From Paulinella micropora (Eukaryota; Cercozoa; Imbricatea; Euglyphida): 64,000 bases of DNA. Shown here in pieces: positions 1-36,824 of the stretch (position 1 is its first letter; each line of letters opens with the position of its first letter). The position numbers and the translations under genes were made by a program. The stretch lies in assembly GCA_009731375.1 (NCBI GenBank), contig BJOX01000147.1, positions 94,157-158,156 on the forward strand, given 5' to 3'. A model generated the notes under the pieces. The model had not been told where the DNA came from, searched no databases, and saw nothing but the letters and a program-made list of their open reading frames with translations.

Positions 1-36
1 GCTGGCCCGGGCTATGAAGGAGCACGAAGTAGGTGA

Positions 37-2586
37 AGACACTTGCGAAGAGCTGGACAAGCCGTTCACGAAGAGGAGGTCCTTGCAAGGCAACGTGCCC
101 TGAATAACCACAAAGCTTGTGGCGAGGACAAAGTGAAGAACGAGATGCTCAAGTATGGCGGCGCCTACATCAATGGCTACTTAACGCAGTACTTCAACTG
201 GATTCGAGAAGCCGAGAGGACTCCAAAAGCTTGGGGCAAGGGAATCATCGTCAATATCCCCAAGGGTGGGGATCCTACGGATCCTGACAACTGGAGGGAT
301 ATCTCGATTATTAGTTGCCTTGGTAAGCTGTATCTGTCCTTATTAGCTACTCGTCTAACGCTCTTCGTGGATGGCCCGGATAAGCTACGTCCAGAGCAGG
401 GAGGCTTCCGCCCGGGGCGTCGCACTACGGATCAGGTCTTTACCCTTTGGCAGAGGTTGAAGGGGCGTCAGCAGCAGAAGCGGGAGTCGTATGTCCTGTT
501 CGTCGATCTACGCAAGGCTTTCCCGTCTGTTTGGAGAGATGGCCTATTTGAGAGGCTCTGGAAGCTGGGTGTAAGGGGCAAGTTCTGGCGCACGCTACGC
601 AGGTGCTACGAGCAGACTTCGTCGCAAGTGCTAGTTGATGGAGCACTCACCCCCGAAGTACTGGAGGGTGTAGGCGTCCAACAGGGGTCCCCTCTCTCTC
701 CCACACTCTTCAACGTCTTTATGGATGAGCTGTGTGATCGGCTGGCGAGTGCCCTCAAGATCACGGATGTGAAGCGGCTGAACGACATCAAGGCACTTCT
801 ATACGCGGACGACGTGGCCCTCATCGCTCACAGTCGCACCGAGCTCCAGAAGATGGTCAATGTTGTGGCCAAGTTCGCGGAAGATTACCGGCTGGAAGTC
901 AACTTGAAGCCCGGCAAGACGGAAATCATGCCCATTTACACGTCGAGCAAGGCGAAACGACCAAGTATCAGGGAGCGAGGTGAGCCCGTGGTGTGGTTTC
1001 GCGGCCAGAAGCTTTGTGTCACCAGTCAGTACAAGTACCTGGGAGTGGTTATCACCGACGACCTGAAGTGGAAGGAGCAGGCCCTGCGGGCTACGCGTGT
1101 CACTGAAGTCGCCACCGCAGGTTGGTACTCTTTGTGGTGTGCAGGTGAGATACAAGCTAGGTATCGTCTCATGTGCTGGAATCAACTTGTGGGGGCCAAG
1201 CTGAAGTACGCCTTCGATGTCTGGCGTGCCCCCGTATCGCAGCTCACCAAGCTGGAGGCAGCAATGCTGCGCCCCATGAGGATGATTCTCGGCATCAGCC
1301 CTAAGACAAGCAAGTGGATTACACTCTTTCTGGCGCGCTCTTTGAGTGCGGAGCGTTTGCGGCGGGCGGCGCAACTGAAGTTCTATGGACGGCTGCGTGT
1401 TCTACCGGAGAAGCGATTTCCTGTCATCGCATCTCAAGTCAAATCCGACTGGACTGCGGAGGCCGAAGGCGCTATCAGGGACTCAATGGATCTACAACAA
1501 GGGCTTCAGGAGCTCCTAAATAGCTCAGAGAAGGACCTCGAGGGTTGGTGTTCGACTGTGGACAAGTGGGCCCTTCAGCAGGACGTCAAGATGGTGCAGC
1601 AACTGATGTGGGACAAGCGAGAGGCAGGCAGCGATCTTACTGATGGCCTGCGAGTCATCCTAAGACAAGTCTTTGGAACTAAGGAGTTCCCAAGATGGGT
1701 AGCCCTTGATGATGCGCATTATAATCTGCTTCGGAGAAGGTTGCTCAGCTGCAACAACCGCCTTCGGTTGTACCGCAGCAAGTTGGTCAGTGGCATGTCC
1801 CCTCGCTGCTTCTGTTGTCATGATGATGTCAATGAGTCCCTTGCGCACTTCTTATGGGATTGCCCCATGCATGAGGGGAGACGTAAGCAGCTGTTGCTGA
1901 GTATGCAGAGGCTCGGTGGCATGGCTGTGGGGGGTGCTGAGGGGGATGGAGGGAGTGAGGAGGGTGGTGAGGTCGTAGGCGGTGAGGTTGTGGTGGAGGA
2001 TGTGTTGCTTGGGCGGGAGCGGGAGGGCTCTGTGCGGCAGGGTTGGGATGATATGTCGCCTGTGGATCAATCACGATTGTTTTGTAAGCTTTTTCAGGGG
2101 AAGTCGCGCTTCCGCAGTAACTTTAGGCTTGCTGCGTTGTTAGGGGTTACAGCGTTGCGTCCCCCTCCAAAGTTGGATGTGTTGTTTGGATCATATGTGT
2201 CTGAGTGTTGGTCTGCTAGGGAGGGTAAAAGGGAGGAGCTTGGGGTGGAGGATGGGGGCGAGGAGGTGATTGACCTCACTGAGGTTCCATCAGCTTCTGT
2301 CCCACCCTCTCCCCCAAGTGACGTTGATGTTGCGCGGCGCGGCCGTCCGCGCAGTGTGGACGTCCTGGCTAGAGAGAGGGGTTCGGGAGCGCAGCGTAGT
2401 GTCTCCGAGTTCTTCTCTTCAGCTAACACCCTCGCATCTAGCTCTTCATGCACTTCACAGCCCCCATCTGCCCCTGCTGTTGCTGTTGCTGCTATGTCTG
2501 TTTGGTGTTCTGACAATGCGTTGGGATCGGCTGACCCCGGTGACCCAATGGAGGCACATGTCCAGGATCTGGATCTGATGCTATAG
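37..2586 (+). CDS. LINE (non-LTR retrotransposon) reverse transcriptase, 5'-incomplete
   Basis: This encodes an RNA-directed DNA polymerase that would copy its own transcript at a nicked chromosomal site. The frame is open from just after an in-frame TGA at 34-36; the first ATG is at 148, so the upstream endonuclease region is missing or out of frame. Visible RT motifs in order are a KACGEDKV region near the start (equivalent to the usual 'GKAPGPDG'), IPKGGDPTDPDNWR, EQGGFRPGRRTTDQ, FVDLRKAFPSVWRDGLFERL, GVQQGSPLSPTLFNVFMDEL and the catalytic YADDVALIA box near residue 260. A C-terminal cysteine/histidine cluster (CFCC...HFLWDC, near residues 595-620) matches the zinc knuckle that often follows LINE RTs. 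No RNase H domain is evident. The stop is followed 12 nt later by (TTA)n, a typical LINE 3' tail. The next features are mid-protein exons of a SirB1-like gene, so the element probably sits in that gene's intron. Clade is not assigned. Confidence 0.9.
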   Translation, partial: RHLRRAGQAVHEEEVLARQRALNNHKACGEDKVKNEMLKYGGAYINGYLTQYFNWIREAERTPKAWGKGIIVNIPKGGDPTDPDNWRDISIISCLGKLYLSLLATRLTLFVDGPDKLRPEQGGFRPGRRTTDQVFTLWQRLKGRQQQKRESYVLFVDLRKAFPSVWRDGLFERLWKLGVRGKFWRTLRRCYEQTSSQVLVDGALTPEVLEGVGVQQGSPLSPTLFNVFMDELCDRLASALKITDVKRLNDIKALLYADDVALIAHSRTELQKMVNVVAKFAEDYRLEVNLKPGKTEIMPIYTSSKAKRPSIRERGEPVVWFRGQKLCVTSQYKYLGVVITDDLKWKEQALRATRVTEVATAGWYSLWCAGEIQARYRLMCWNQLVGAKLKYAFDVWRAPVSQLTKLEAAMLRPMRMILGISPKTSKWITLFLARSLSAERLRRAAQLKFYGRLRVLPEKRFPVIASQVKSDWTAEAEGAIRDSMDLQQGLQELLNSSEKDLEGWCSTVDKWALQQDVKMVQQLMWDKREAGSDLTDGLRVILRQVFGTKEFPRWVALDDAHYNLLRRRLLSCNNRLRLYRSKLVSGMSPRCFCCHDDVNESLAHFLWDCPMHEGRRKQLLLSMQRLGGMAVGGAEGDGGSEEGGEVVGGEVVVEDVLLGREREGSVRQGWDDMSPVDQSRLFCKLFQGKSRFRSNFRLAALLGVTALRPPPKLDVLFGSYVSECWSAREGKREELGVEDGGEEVIDLTEVPSASVPPSPPSDVDVARRGRPRSVDVLARERGSGAQRSVSEFFSSANTLASSSSCTSQPPSAPAVAVAAMSVWCSDNALGSADPGDPMEAHVQDLDLML

Positions 2587-2598
2587 TCTGAGGAAGCC

Positions 2599-2643
<45 letters not shown>

Positions 2644-2660
2644 CAATATTATTATTATTA
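2599..2660 (+). repeat. (TTA)n tail of the LINE
   Basis: A pure (ATT)n run starts 12 nt after the RT stop codon and changes into (TA)n. Simple-repeat 3' tails are usual for several LINE clades, so this probably marks the 3' end of the inserted element. Confidence 0.6.
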
Positions 2661-2695
2661 TATATATATATATATATACATACATATGTACACAG

Positions 2696-2984
2696 GTGTT
2701 GTATGGGTTGGAGCAGTATCGAGGCAACACAGAGAACTACCATATTATATATATGTGACATATAGTATATATTTACATGAGTGTTGTATTGGGAGGAGAA
2801 GTATCGAGGCAACACAGAGAACTACCATATTATATAAAAGCGATATATAGTATATATTTACATAGGTGTTGTATGGGGAGGAGAAGTATCGAGGCCATGC
2901 AGAGAATGATTATATATATATATATATGTATATATAGATACATATATATATATATATATATACATATATATATACATATATATG

Positions 2985-3016
<32 letters not shown>

Positions 3017-3033
3017 AATATATATATATATAA

Positions 3034-3064
<31 letters not shown>

Positions 3065-3144
3065 AATATATATATATATATATATATATATAATGTACAC
3101 AGGTGTTGTATGGGGAGAAGTATCGAGGCAACACAGATATATAT

Positions 3145-3195
<51 letters not shown>

Positions 3196-3260
3196 ATAAA
3201 ATATATATACACAGGTGTTGTGTGGGGAGGAAAAGTGTCAAGGCAACACAGAAAATTACT
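2696..3260 (+). repeat. Five upstream echoes of the first SirB1 exon
   Basis: Five partial copies of the exon at 3304-3380 begin at about 2696, 2781, 2866, 3103 and 3215. Each has the acceptor-side sequence, then a GTGTTGTATGG start and the GAAGTATCGAGGCAACACAGA core. Each breaks off into (TA)n repeats shortly after GAGAAC or an equivalent. None carries the 3' half of the exon. The unit spacing is 85 nt for the first copies and longer where (TA)n has expanded. Confidence 0.85.
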
Positions 3261-3303
3261 ATATTATATATATGTGACATATAGTATAAAAATATTTACA
3301 TAG

Positions 3304-15273
<11,970 letters not shown>

Positions 15274-15275
15274 GT

Positions 15276-15360
<85 letters not shown>

Positions 15361-15407
15361 ATATATATATAGATATATATATATATATTTATATACGTAT
15401 GTATATG

Positions 15408-15476
<69 letters not shown>

Positions 15477-17349
15477 AGGCGCATACATAAATACATAAAT
15501 ACATACATACATACATACATACATACATACATGCATACATGTGCACTCATATGACAAGGTAGTGGTCCCATCTTAGGATAGCGGTTGTATGCACGCAAAC
15601 ATCCTTATTTATCCCTCCCTCCCTCNNNNNNNNNNNNNNNNNNNNNNNNNNNCCCCCCCCCCCCTCCTCCTCCTCCTCCTCCTCTCCTCTCCTCTCTCTC
15701 TCTCTCAGTGATGGCGCACTGATCCGAATGGAGTATGACAGTTTTCGACTTGCGTTTCCACTTCTTCCTCCATCTATTGTGGAAAGCTGAGGTTATTTGT
15801 CAAGTTGTTGTTTTGTTTCTTTTCTGTTGGTTTTGTTGTTTTGCTGTTTTTTTTCTTTTCTTTCTTTCTTTTTTTTTGTGTGTGTGTTTTTTTTTTTGTT
15901 GTTGTTGTTGTTGTTGTTTGTTTGTTTGTTTGTTTGTTGGTTTGGTTTGGTTTGATTTGGTTTGGTGTTTTGTTTCATCGCTAAAAACGAGCGTGTGTGT
16001 TAATTACAACGAGTGGAAGTTTTGAACCTTTCTTCCTTTTTATTTTTTCTTTCTTTCTTTTTTCGCTTCACCTCTACGTTAATTCTTCCATTCTATTGTA
16101 TCTCTTCTGCTTCCCACTCAGCTTTACGAGTGGCAAGTATTTTATTAAAACAGTGCTTGCGTAAAAATTCACATTGAACAAGAGCAACACCCTGGTTCAA
16201 TACCTAAATAATTATGATGCTTTACTACTACACCGTAGGCTCTGACTCTGCTAATAAAACTTAAGCAAACTCGAGGCAGGCTAAACGCCGGACAGTTGAC
16301 TCAACCCGCTTCAACTGACGACGATTGGAGTTGTATGTGCGGCGTTCAAGTATACTGACTGTAGGAACCCTTCGTCAGGAAGTCACACCGTCCTTAAAGG
16401 TGACTGGGTGGATGTATTTAAATTGCGGCTCGGATGGTTTTCAGCTGAGCCAGGCCCGGCCACTGAGGTGACCGTGACTGCCTCTTTTTCAAGTCAGTGA
16501 CCGCCGGTGGCCTGACAACTTATGATGAACTTGAAGCCGCCGCAGTTTGCCAGTGGCCCGGTTCCGACCAATGTTGCCACCGAATACCGGTCACCGTGCA
16601 ATATCCGATGGCAGAATGAGTACCGGAGGGCCGCGGCGACGGAGGCGTGCCGTACCGCCGGGACAGACTCAGGCTCTACGACTCGGAGTGGCCACAAGTA
16701 TTTTGTTAATATTAACTGCCAGTGTTTGCGTAATAATCATTTATGACTCATGATTGTTTTACTAATGATATTAATAATACTTGAACTTTCTGCCCTGCTT
16801 CAAGTTTTTATTCATACATCTCATGATGATTTTTAGCGCCGGTGCCCGCAGTCACGTTACTTCGTTATTCCATTTTATCATTAATATATATCAACTTTCA
16901 CAACTCAAGTTGTAGCTGATTCACTGTTGTTACGTTTTCAACTGCCAGTTAACGGCTGAGATCATTTTACTGATTTCCCTTGAAGTTTCCCCGTTAGCTT
17001 TTTAGAAAGTGTTGACTGATGCCTTTTTCTCCCATATCTGCTTTTTTACCACAGGACTTGAAATATTAATAATATTGAGGATAGACGGTCGAAACTCAGC
17101 TATTTCCTACAATTTTCGGACTCGTGACGGTTCCGAAACGTGAAAAGAGGCAGCATTTAAGTCGTTTTTGGCTACTTTTTTTCTCAGACTGACTTGAAAA
17201 TTTCCAAACTGCTACAAAACGCTGACAAACTCGAATCTTCTCGTTACTTCGCAGAATTTGCATGGTCTCGCAAGGGACAAACAGTCTGTCAAGAAAGGAT
17301 GAGCTTAGTGGTAGGGATGAGCGGGAAGACAAAGTATGAAAGTCACACT
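15274..17349. other. Intergenic region, no gene seen
   Basis: 15275-15720 is (CA)n, (TA)n, (ACAT)n, a 27-N gap and (CT)n. 15720-16000 is T-rich with (GTTT)n. 16000-17340 is unique AT-rich sequence without a coding frame I can support. It probably holds the 3' flanks of two convergent genes (SirB1-like + and glycosyltransferase -). A ~24-nt segment near 16106 (CTCTTCTGCTTCCCACTCAG) recurs reverse-complemented near 53560. Confidence 0.6.
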
Positions 17350-18081
17350 CTAATGGGACAGCCTGAGTTGGCTCAGTGGCGGCTCGGACATGCCTGTCAA
17401 GTTCAAGAGGCACTGAACGCACAGGTGCTCTTGCTCACCCGCACAGTTCAGCAGGAGACTCTGCCGCAGCTCCGTCCGCTGCTGTGCGGAAAAGCCCTCC
17501 CCACACTGCGCTGCGGTCACCACTTGCATCAACGCAGCGCCAGAGCGGTTTGTGCACTGATAGTGCGGGTAAAACTGCGGGTTCTCAGCCGACACACCTA
17601 AGGCGGCACACTGGTCTCCGTGCCAGAGCCACAGGCACTGTTCGTAACCCCACGCAGCGGTGCTAAAGCTGTAGTTGCCATAGCTGAGGATGTGCTGCAG
17701 GAACTGCAGGCTGAAGGGCGAGTAGCGGATGAAGAAGAGGCCCGTGTTGAGACTCGGGTAGAAGGCCGAGGGGTCTGAGCAGTTGTTGCTATGGGCAGAC
17801 CAAATGATATCCACCTCTTGTTGCCTTGGTTGTGGATTGTGCCACAGGAGCTCAGGCAAAGGAAAGTCCGAGTTAGTCAACAATGCATCACTGTCCGTCC
17901 ACATCACCCACGCGCAGTCTTCCTGGTGGAACACGTGCAGCAGCGTGCAGTACTTGATCTGCACGTGGAAGTTGGAGTGGAACGCGCGCTAACCATAGAC
18001 ACACAAACACACACATACACACGCACACGCAGACACACACACATACACACACAAACACACACACAAACACACACACACGCA

Positions 18082-18115
<34 letters not shown>

Positions 18116-19188
18116 GACACACACACACACACACACAGACAGATACACACATCTATTTCTTCTTTCTTAATTTTTTTTTTCCACAGTGAACCAGAACAGC
18201 ACATAAAGAGGTAGATGGGCAAAGCAGAGAGAAACATCAAGATGTAGATGGGCAGGGCGAAGAGAAACACAAAGACGTAGATGGGCAGGGCAGAGAGAAT
18301 TTTTCGGCCCAAAGCGGCACCTGTAGCCACTCCTTTTTCTCTGATCTCCATCAGAGTTTCTATCAAGAAAATTTAAGGCATATCGCGGTCTGCAAGGACA
18401 CGTACATACATACATACATACATACATGAGCATGTGAAGTCTACAGTGCAGAGGGGATAGTCTGAGGAGTAAAATAAGACTTGAGTTGTTGTCACCTGTT
18501 GCCAGACCGACCAAGCTACGCACAGGTTCTCGATCAATGGCTCTGCTTCGCTCTGCTGTCGGACGAGCAGCCGATAGCCCTGTCGCTCTGCCCAGCGTTG
18601 CTTGGACTGCAAGATCTGCCTGGGGAGCGTGTTGTGCACACTGCCCACCGAGCTGTGGAGCACGCACAGGCGATGCTTAAAGGTGTGGTTGGCTGCGAGC
18701 GGGTACTGGAACTTGCGAAGTAGTTGGACGTAGTCCTTACGAGACGTATGCAGCAGGTAGAACTTGTAGCTCAGCACGAGGGAGTAACCAAACTCGAGGG
18801 CCTTGAGGATATGTGCGGGAAGGATAAACCTCACCAGCTGCAATAGAATGAGGCAAGTGAAGCAGAGCAGTAAGCAATAGCGGCTGCTTAAGGGCCAGCA
18901 GCAGCTCAGCCAATGCGCTTGACAGCACTTCCTTCTCTTGCGACCTGTGCAGCCATGTTGCATAGCAACGACCACGACGACAGCAACGACAGCAACGACA
19001 ACAACGACGACGACAACGACAACAACAACAACAACAACAACAACAACACAAAAAAAAAAGAGCAACAGCAGCAACACCAACAACAACAAGAGCAGCAGCA
19101 GCAGCAACAACAACAACAACAACAACAGCAAAACAGCACAAACAGCAGCAGCAGCAGCAACAGCAACAACGACAACAATAACGACAAC

Positions 19189-19221
<33 letters not shown>

Positions 19222-19253
19222 GACGACGATGACGACGACGACGACAACAACAA

Positions 19254-19286
<33 letters not shown>

Positions 19287-19313
19287 CAGCAACAACAACA
19301 ACAACAACCAATC

Positions 19314-19345
<32 letters not shown>

Positions 19346-19376
19346 CAGTAACAGCAACAGCAACAACAACCAATAA

Positions 19377-19410
<34 letters not shown>

Positions 19411-19480
19411 CAACAACGAAGACGACAACAAAAAGTTAGAAAGACAGGAGGGAAGGCTATGAATAAATGTGTGTGTGTGT

Positions 19481-19513
<33 letters not shown>

Positions 19514-19574
19514 CACCAGCGGGCGGGGCGGCGCTGGGCTCCTCCACGGCGATCTGCAGCTGCCGGCGTTGCAT
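17350..19574 (-). CDS. Type II membrane glycosyltransferase (GT34-like)
   Basis: This is predicted to transfer a sugar from a nucleotide-sugar in the Golgi lumen. Three minus-strand exons fit in phase: 19574-19517 (starting MQRRQLQIAVEEPSAAPPAG), 18944-18496 and 17988-17350, giving about 382 residues. Exon 2 contains a basic KRRK stretch, then a hydrophobic segment (YCLLLCFTCLILLQLVRFIL), the signal anchor. The region HRLCVLHSSVGSV...NKxxYA-like fits the first beta strand of GT34 (GMA12/MNN10) enzymes. Exon 3 has WVMWTDSDALLTN, whose DSD is the metal/nucleotide-sugar-binding DxD, followed by DIIWSAHSNN and SLNTGLFFIRYS, the 'NxGxFxIR' motif of this fold. An alternative start is the ATG at 18963, which would skip exon 1. 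The introns are (CAA)n and (CA)n-rich. The intron at 17989-18495 contains three ~39-bp repeats (18196-18300). Acceptor substrate is unknown. Confidence 0.75.
18960..19440. repeat. (CAA)n / (CAG)n intronic array
   Basis: Dense CAA, CAG and GAC trinucleotides fill the first intron of the glycosyltransferase gene. Translations give poly-Gln, poly-Asn and poly-Thr with no domain content. Confidence 0.85.
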
Positions 19575-19619
19575 GCCAATCGTCAACACGCCTGGTTAAA
19601 CATATCATACTCAGATCCT

Positions 19620-20106
19620 ATCGTCATTTCAGAGTATGATTTTCCCTTTCCCATTGAACGGTTTCATATCATATCATGTAACCTTTTAAATACAATGCGT
19701 CGCATCACGTCGTTTACACTTCCCGAGAAAAGGAAACAGACATTAGCCCACTGAATAAGCACCAAGACCGTTTCATGCATAATGTCCGCGGCAGACTCAT
19801 TGAAACGGAATGGTAAGTAGCAACGACGGAGCATACTCTCACAACATGCAGACGACGACATTTTTGAAGTTGATGCTATACCAACAACGAAAGTGGTGAA
19901 GGGAAGGGAAAGTAGGTGAGCATTACCGGATTCAGTCTTTAGTTTCCTCTCCCTGTACATGTTGCAAAATTCTAAGAAAATACACGACTAGAACAAACGA
20001 ACGAACAAACGAACAAAGGAACGAACAAAGGAACGAACAAGGAACGAAAAAACGAACGAACAAATGAACGAACAAAACGAACAAACGAACAAACGAACAC
20101 AAGTTG

Positions 20107-20147
<41 letters not shown>

Positions 20148-21070
20148 CACAGAAAGTACAAAATCATACTATTATTCAAATAGTAGTATCATGATATGAA
20201 AGACAACTCAAGTACAAAATGATGATAAATACTTCCATACAAGCGAATAGTAATAGGGGGAGCTAGCTACTTATGCTAACTGGTCAAATCAGTGAGTCAA
20301 ACCTCCGGCCGGCGAAAGCTTAAAAAAGGGCATCAACACCGCAAAAAAGAAAAGAGTGGTCGGAGGATTCTGCGTGAAATTGGAATGAAAATGAAAAAAC
20401 CTCTCATGAGAAAAGAGTGGTTGAAGGATTTTTTATCTGCGTGAAAATGGTTTGAAAATCATTTGTAAATGCACAATGGTTTGAGGTCTAAAATCTTTCA
20501 ACGAATGCCAATGATTCCTTGAAATTAGGAAGTATTATTAATCCAGCCCAAAGATGAATATTTTCCAACACTCACACTTTTGGTCTGTGCGAAAAAAAAA
20601 AAAAGAAAGCAACAGCTGTGTGACAAGACTCTTCCAGACCAAGGCTCTAGGCCTTTCATATTGCGTCAGTAAAGTATATGCAGGAAATCTCAAAATTCTG
20701 TTGTTAGTAAGGAACAGACTTTGAATTTTACTTTGTGACTTTTGTGTATGCAACAAAATGTGAAAAAATATGCGTCGTCTGTTAGGATGCACAAATGCAC
20801 CAGGAACGTTCACAGAAACATAAATTCAAGAGCAATGAGTTAATTGCATATAGCAAAGGCTGGCACAAGACATATTTTTGCATAATTATGCAAGTACTAG
20901 AACGATGCTTGCATTTATGTTTTGTATATCTTTATACACGTGCACTCTGCTGCATTCTAGCGTGCAATGAAGTACTCATTGATGTGCACAGAAACGCATA
21001 AAATTTCGCATATGCACATACAGCAATACGTGCATAACAAAATTCTCACACATATTCATACGCAACACTG
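19620..21070. other. Unique AT-rich region upstream of the glycosyltransferase, no gene seen
   Basis: This is presumably 5' flank for the minus-strand glycosyltransferase. It has (GAAC)n/(AAAC)n near 19990-20100 and (CA)n at 20108-20152. A ~60-nt partial duplication lies around 20350 and 20410 (both with GAAAAGAGTGGT). No coding frame is supported. Confidence 0.6.
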
Positions 21071-21079
21071 TAGGTATGT

Positions 21080-21251
21080 TTCCATAGATGTATGCATATA
21101 CATACATACATGCACATACATACATGACATACAGCACACTCATACACATACATACACATACATACATACATAATGTACATGCAGACATACATACATACAT
21201 ACATAGATACATACATAGATACATACATACATACATACATACATATGTACA

Positions 21252-21282
<31 letters not shown>

Positions 21283-21407
21283 GTCATACATACATACATA
21301 CATACATACATACATACATACATGTGCATACATACATACATACATACATACATACATACATGTACATACATACATACATACATCACATACGTACGTACGT
21401 ACATACA

Positions 21408-21438
<31 letters not shown>

Positions 21439-21527
21439 GTACATACATACATACATACAACATACATGCATACATATGTACATGCATACACATACATACA
21501 TACATACATACAATGTACATACATACA

Positions 21528-21558
<31 letters not shown>

Positions 21559-22650
21559 GTACATACCTACATACATACATACATACATACACACATACAT
21601 ACATACATACATGCATACACACATACATACATACATACATACGTACGTACGTACGTACGGTACGTACGGTACGTACGTACATGCATGCATGCATGCATAC
21701 ATACATACATACATACATACATACATGCATACATACATTCATACATACATTGTATGTATGTGTATGTATTGTATGTATGGATGGATGGATGGATGGATGT
21801 ATGTATGAATGTATGTATGAATGTTTGCATGCATGTATATGTATGTAGTATGCATGTATGTATGTATACACGTAAGTGTGTATGTATGTATACATGCATG
21901 TATAAATGCATGCATTATGTATGTATGTATGTATGTATGTATGTATTATCTGTGTGTATGTATGTATGTATTTATGCATGTATGTATGTATGTATGTATG
22001 TATGTATGCAGTATGTATGTATGTATGTATGTATGTATGTATGTATGTATGTCATAGCGCTGCAGCGCCGCATGTATGTATGTATGTATGTGTGTGTGTG
22101 TGTATACGTACGTACGTACGTACGTACGTATGTAGATCGTGTATGTACGCATGTCTGTCTGTCTGTGTCTGTCTGTCTGTTTGTCTGTATGTATGTATGT
22201 ATGTATGTATGCATGCATGCATGCATGTATGTATGTATGTATGTATGTATGTATGTACGTATGTACGTATGTACGTATGTATGTATGTATGTGTATGGAT
22301 GTATGTATGTATGTATGTATGTATGTACGTATGTATGTATGTATGTATGTATGTATTGATGTATGTATGTATGCATGCATGTATGTATGTATGTATGTAT
22401 GTATGTATGTATGTATGTAGATCATGTGTGTACGCATGTGTGTATGTATGTATGTATGCAATGTATGTATGTATGTATGTATGTATGTGTATGTATGTAT
22501 GTATGTATGTATGCAGGTATGTATGCAGGTATGCAGGTATGTATGCAGGTATGTATGCATGCATGCATGTATGTATGCATGTATGTATGCATGTATGTAT
22601 GTATATGTTATGTATGTATGAGTGTGTTTATGTATGTATGCATGTACGTA
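21080..22650. repeat. Inverted microsatellite: (ACAT)n then (ATGT)n
   Basis: About 650 nt of (ACAT)n (21080-21745) is followed by about 880 nt of (ATGT)n (21750-22640), its reverse complement. It is interspersed with (ACGT)n and (GCAT)n variants that are themselves palindromic. The two arms could pair as a very long hairpin. Confidence 0.85.
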
Positions 22651-22719
22651 CCATACGAACGTCATTCGTCGTAGTTCGTATGTATCTACGTGTAGATGTC
22701 CAAATATTATCCATACTGA

Positions 22720-23110
22720 AACAACGATCTTTGCCTTACTACTGCCTCTATGTCCCTCTTATTGCCTTACTACTGCCTTTATGTCCTTGTCATTCCCTTA
22801 CTACTGCCTTTATTTCCCTCTTATTGCCTTACTACTGCCTCTATGTCCCTCTCATTGCATTACTACTGCCTTTATGTCCTTGTCGTTGCCCGCACGTCCG
22901 TGTTTGCAAACTACCCCTGGGCAGGACCTCTCAGCACTTCACAAGCTGAACACCATCCATCCGCTCGGGTTGGTGCCCGTCGCCCAGTTGACGCGGCAAG
23001 TTAGCCGAGCCTGTGCGCTGATCGTCGCTGAGCTTGCATTCCAACTTCTTCATCAAGGAAAAGTTTGCCTTTTCGCACTTCACACTAGCTAGCTAGCGCG
23101 CGCCCTGTCG
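22720..23110 (+). other. 30-nt tandem repeats and an unassigned coding-like segment
   Basis: 22735-22880 holds five to six ~30-nt units built on TTACTACTGCCTnTATGTCC. From 22920 (after CTGGGCAG) the + frame is open for about 55 residues of ordinary composition, including LGLVPVAQLTRQVSRACALI and VAELAFQLLHQGKV, to a stop near 23092. I recognise no family. It may be a lone exon or chance. (TATC)n follows to 23385. Confidence 0.3.
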
Positions 23111-23162
23111 CAGTCGGTCGGCCCTTTCTCAAGTCTATCTATCTCTATCTCTATCTACCTAC

Positions 23163-23209
<47 letters not shown>

Positions 23210-23253
23210 CCTACCTACCTACCTACCTACCTACCTACCTATCTAACTATCTT

Positions 23254-23288
<35 letters not shown>

Positions 23289-23391
23289 GTCTATCTATCT
23301 ATCTACCTATCTACCTACCCATCCAACCATCCATCCAACCATCCATCCATCCATCCATCCATCCATCCATCTATCCATCTATTTAGCGTCC

Positions 23392-36176
<12,785 letters not shown>

Positions 36177-36180
36177 TGTT

Positions 36181-36350
36181 TATCGGTCACCTCCACAAAA
36201 TGAGGTCAGGTTGCCAATAAAAAAAAATTACATATGCGGCGCGCCAAATTTGACGTGTTGCGGGCGAGCCGGCCAAATTTGACGTGTTTTGCGGGCTCGC
36301 CCGGCTCGCCCACAAAACACACGTCAAATTTGTGGCTGACTGCATAATAT
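36181..36350 (+). mobile_element. Double-hairpin element, copy 4
   Basis: TATCGGTCACCTCCACAAAA start, GGTCAGGTTGCC, then a partly duplicated hairpin arm (CCAAATTTGACGTGTT twice), ending near TGACTGCAT. It begins four nt after the proposed stop of the AIG2-like gene. Confidence 0.7.
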
Positions 36351-36369
36351 ACTATTGTGTTTGTCTTAG

Positions 36370-36410
36370 TCTCCGATAGCACCGGCTACTGCTGCCCCAG
36401 CTATTTCTAG
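36370..36410 (+). other. Possible leader exon of HisA
   Basis: Flanked by TCTTAG and a GTATGT donor, this 41-nt island reads SPIAPATAAPAIS. Joined to the exon at 37008 it stays open in phase (STLPRTAPPPPVKKTAPPA) into the conserved HisA start. It could be an N-terminal extension (Ala/Pro-rich, targeting-like) or untranslated leader. No start codon lies in it. Its beginning also resembles the echo family at 35874 and 36068, which weakens the call. Confidence 0.4.
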
Positions 36411-36411
36411 G

Positions 36412-36686
36412 TATGTATGAATGTATGTATGTATGTATGTATGTATGTATGTACGTGTGTATGTATGTATGTATGTACTTTTGTATGTTTGTATGTATGT
36501 ATGTATGTATGTATGTGTGTATGTATGTATGTATGTATGTATGTATGTATGTATGTATGTATGTATGTATGTATGCATGTATGTATGTATGTATATATGT
36601 ACGTACGTATGTAATGTATGTTATGTATGTTATGTATGTATGTATGTATGTATGTATGTATGCATGTATGTATGCATTCATGTATG

Positions 36687-36717
<31 letters not shown>

Positions 36718-36793
36718 TGTATGTAATGTATGTAATGTATGTACGTATGTACGTATGTACGTATGTATGTATGTACGTACGTACGTATGTATG

Positions 36794-36824
<31 letters not shown>

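Noticed and set aside
17376-17666. Plus-strand frames opposite the glycosyltransferase
   Set aside because: They are shadows of the minus-strand exon, whose DSD and NTGLFFIR motifs identify the coding strand.
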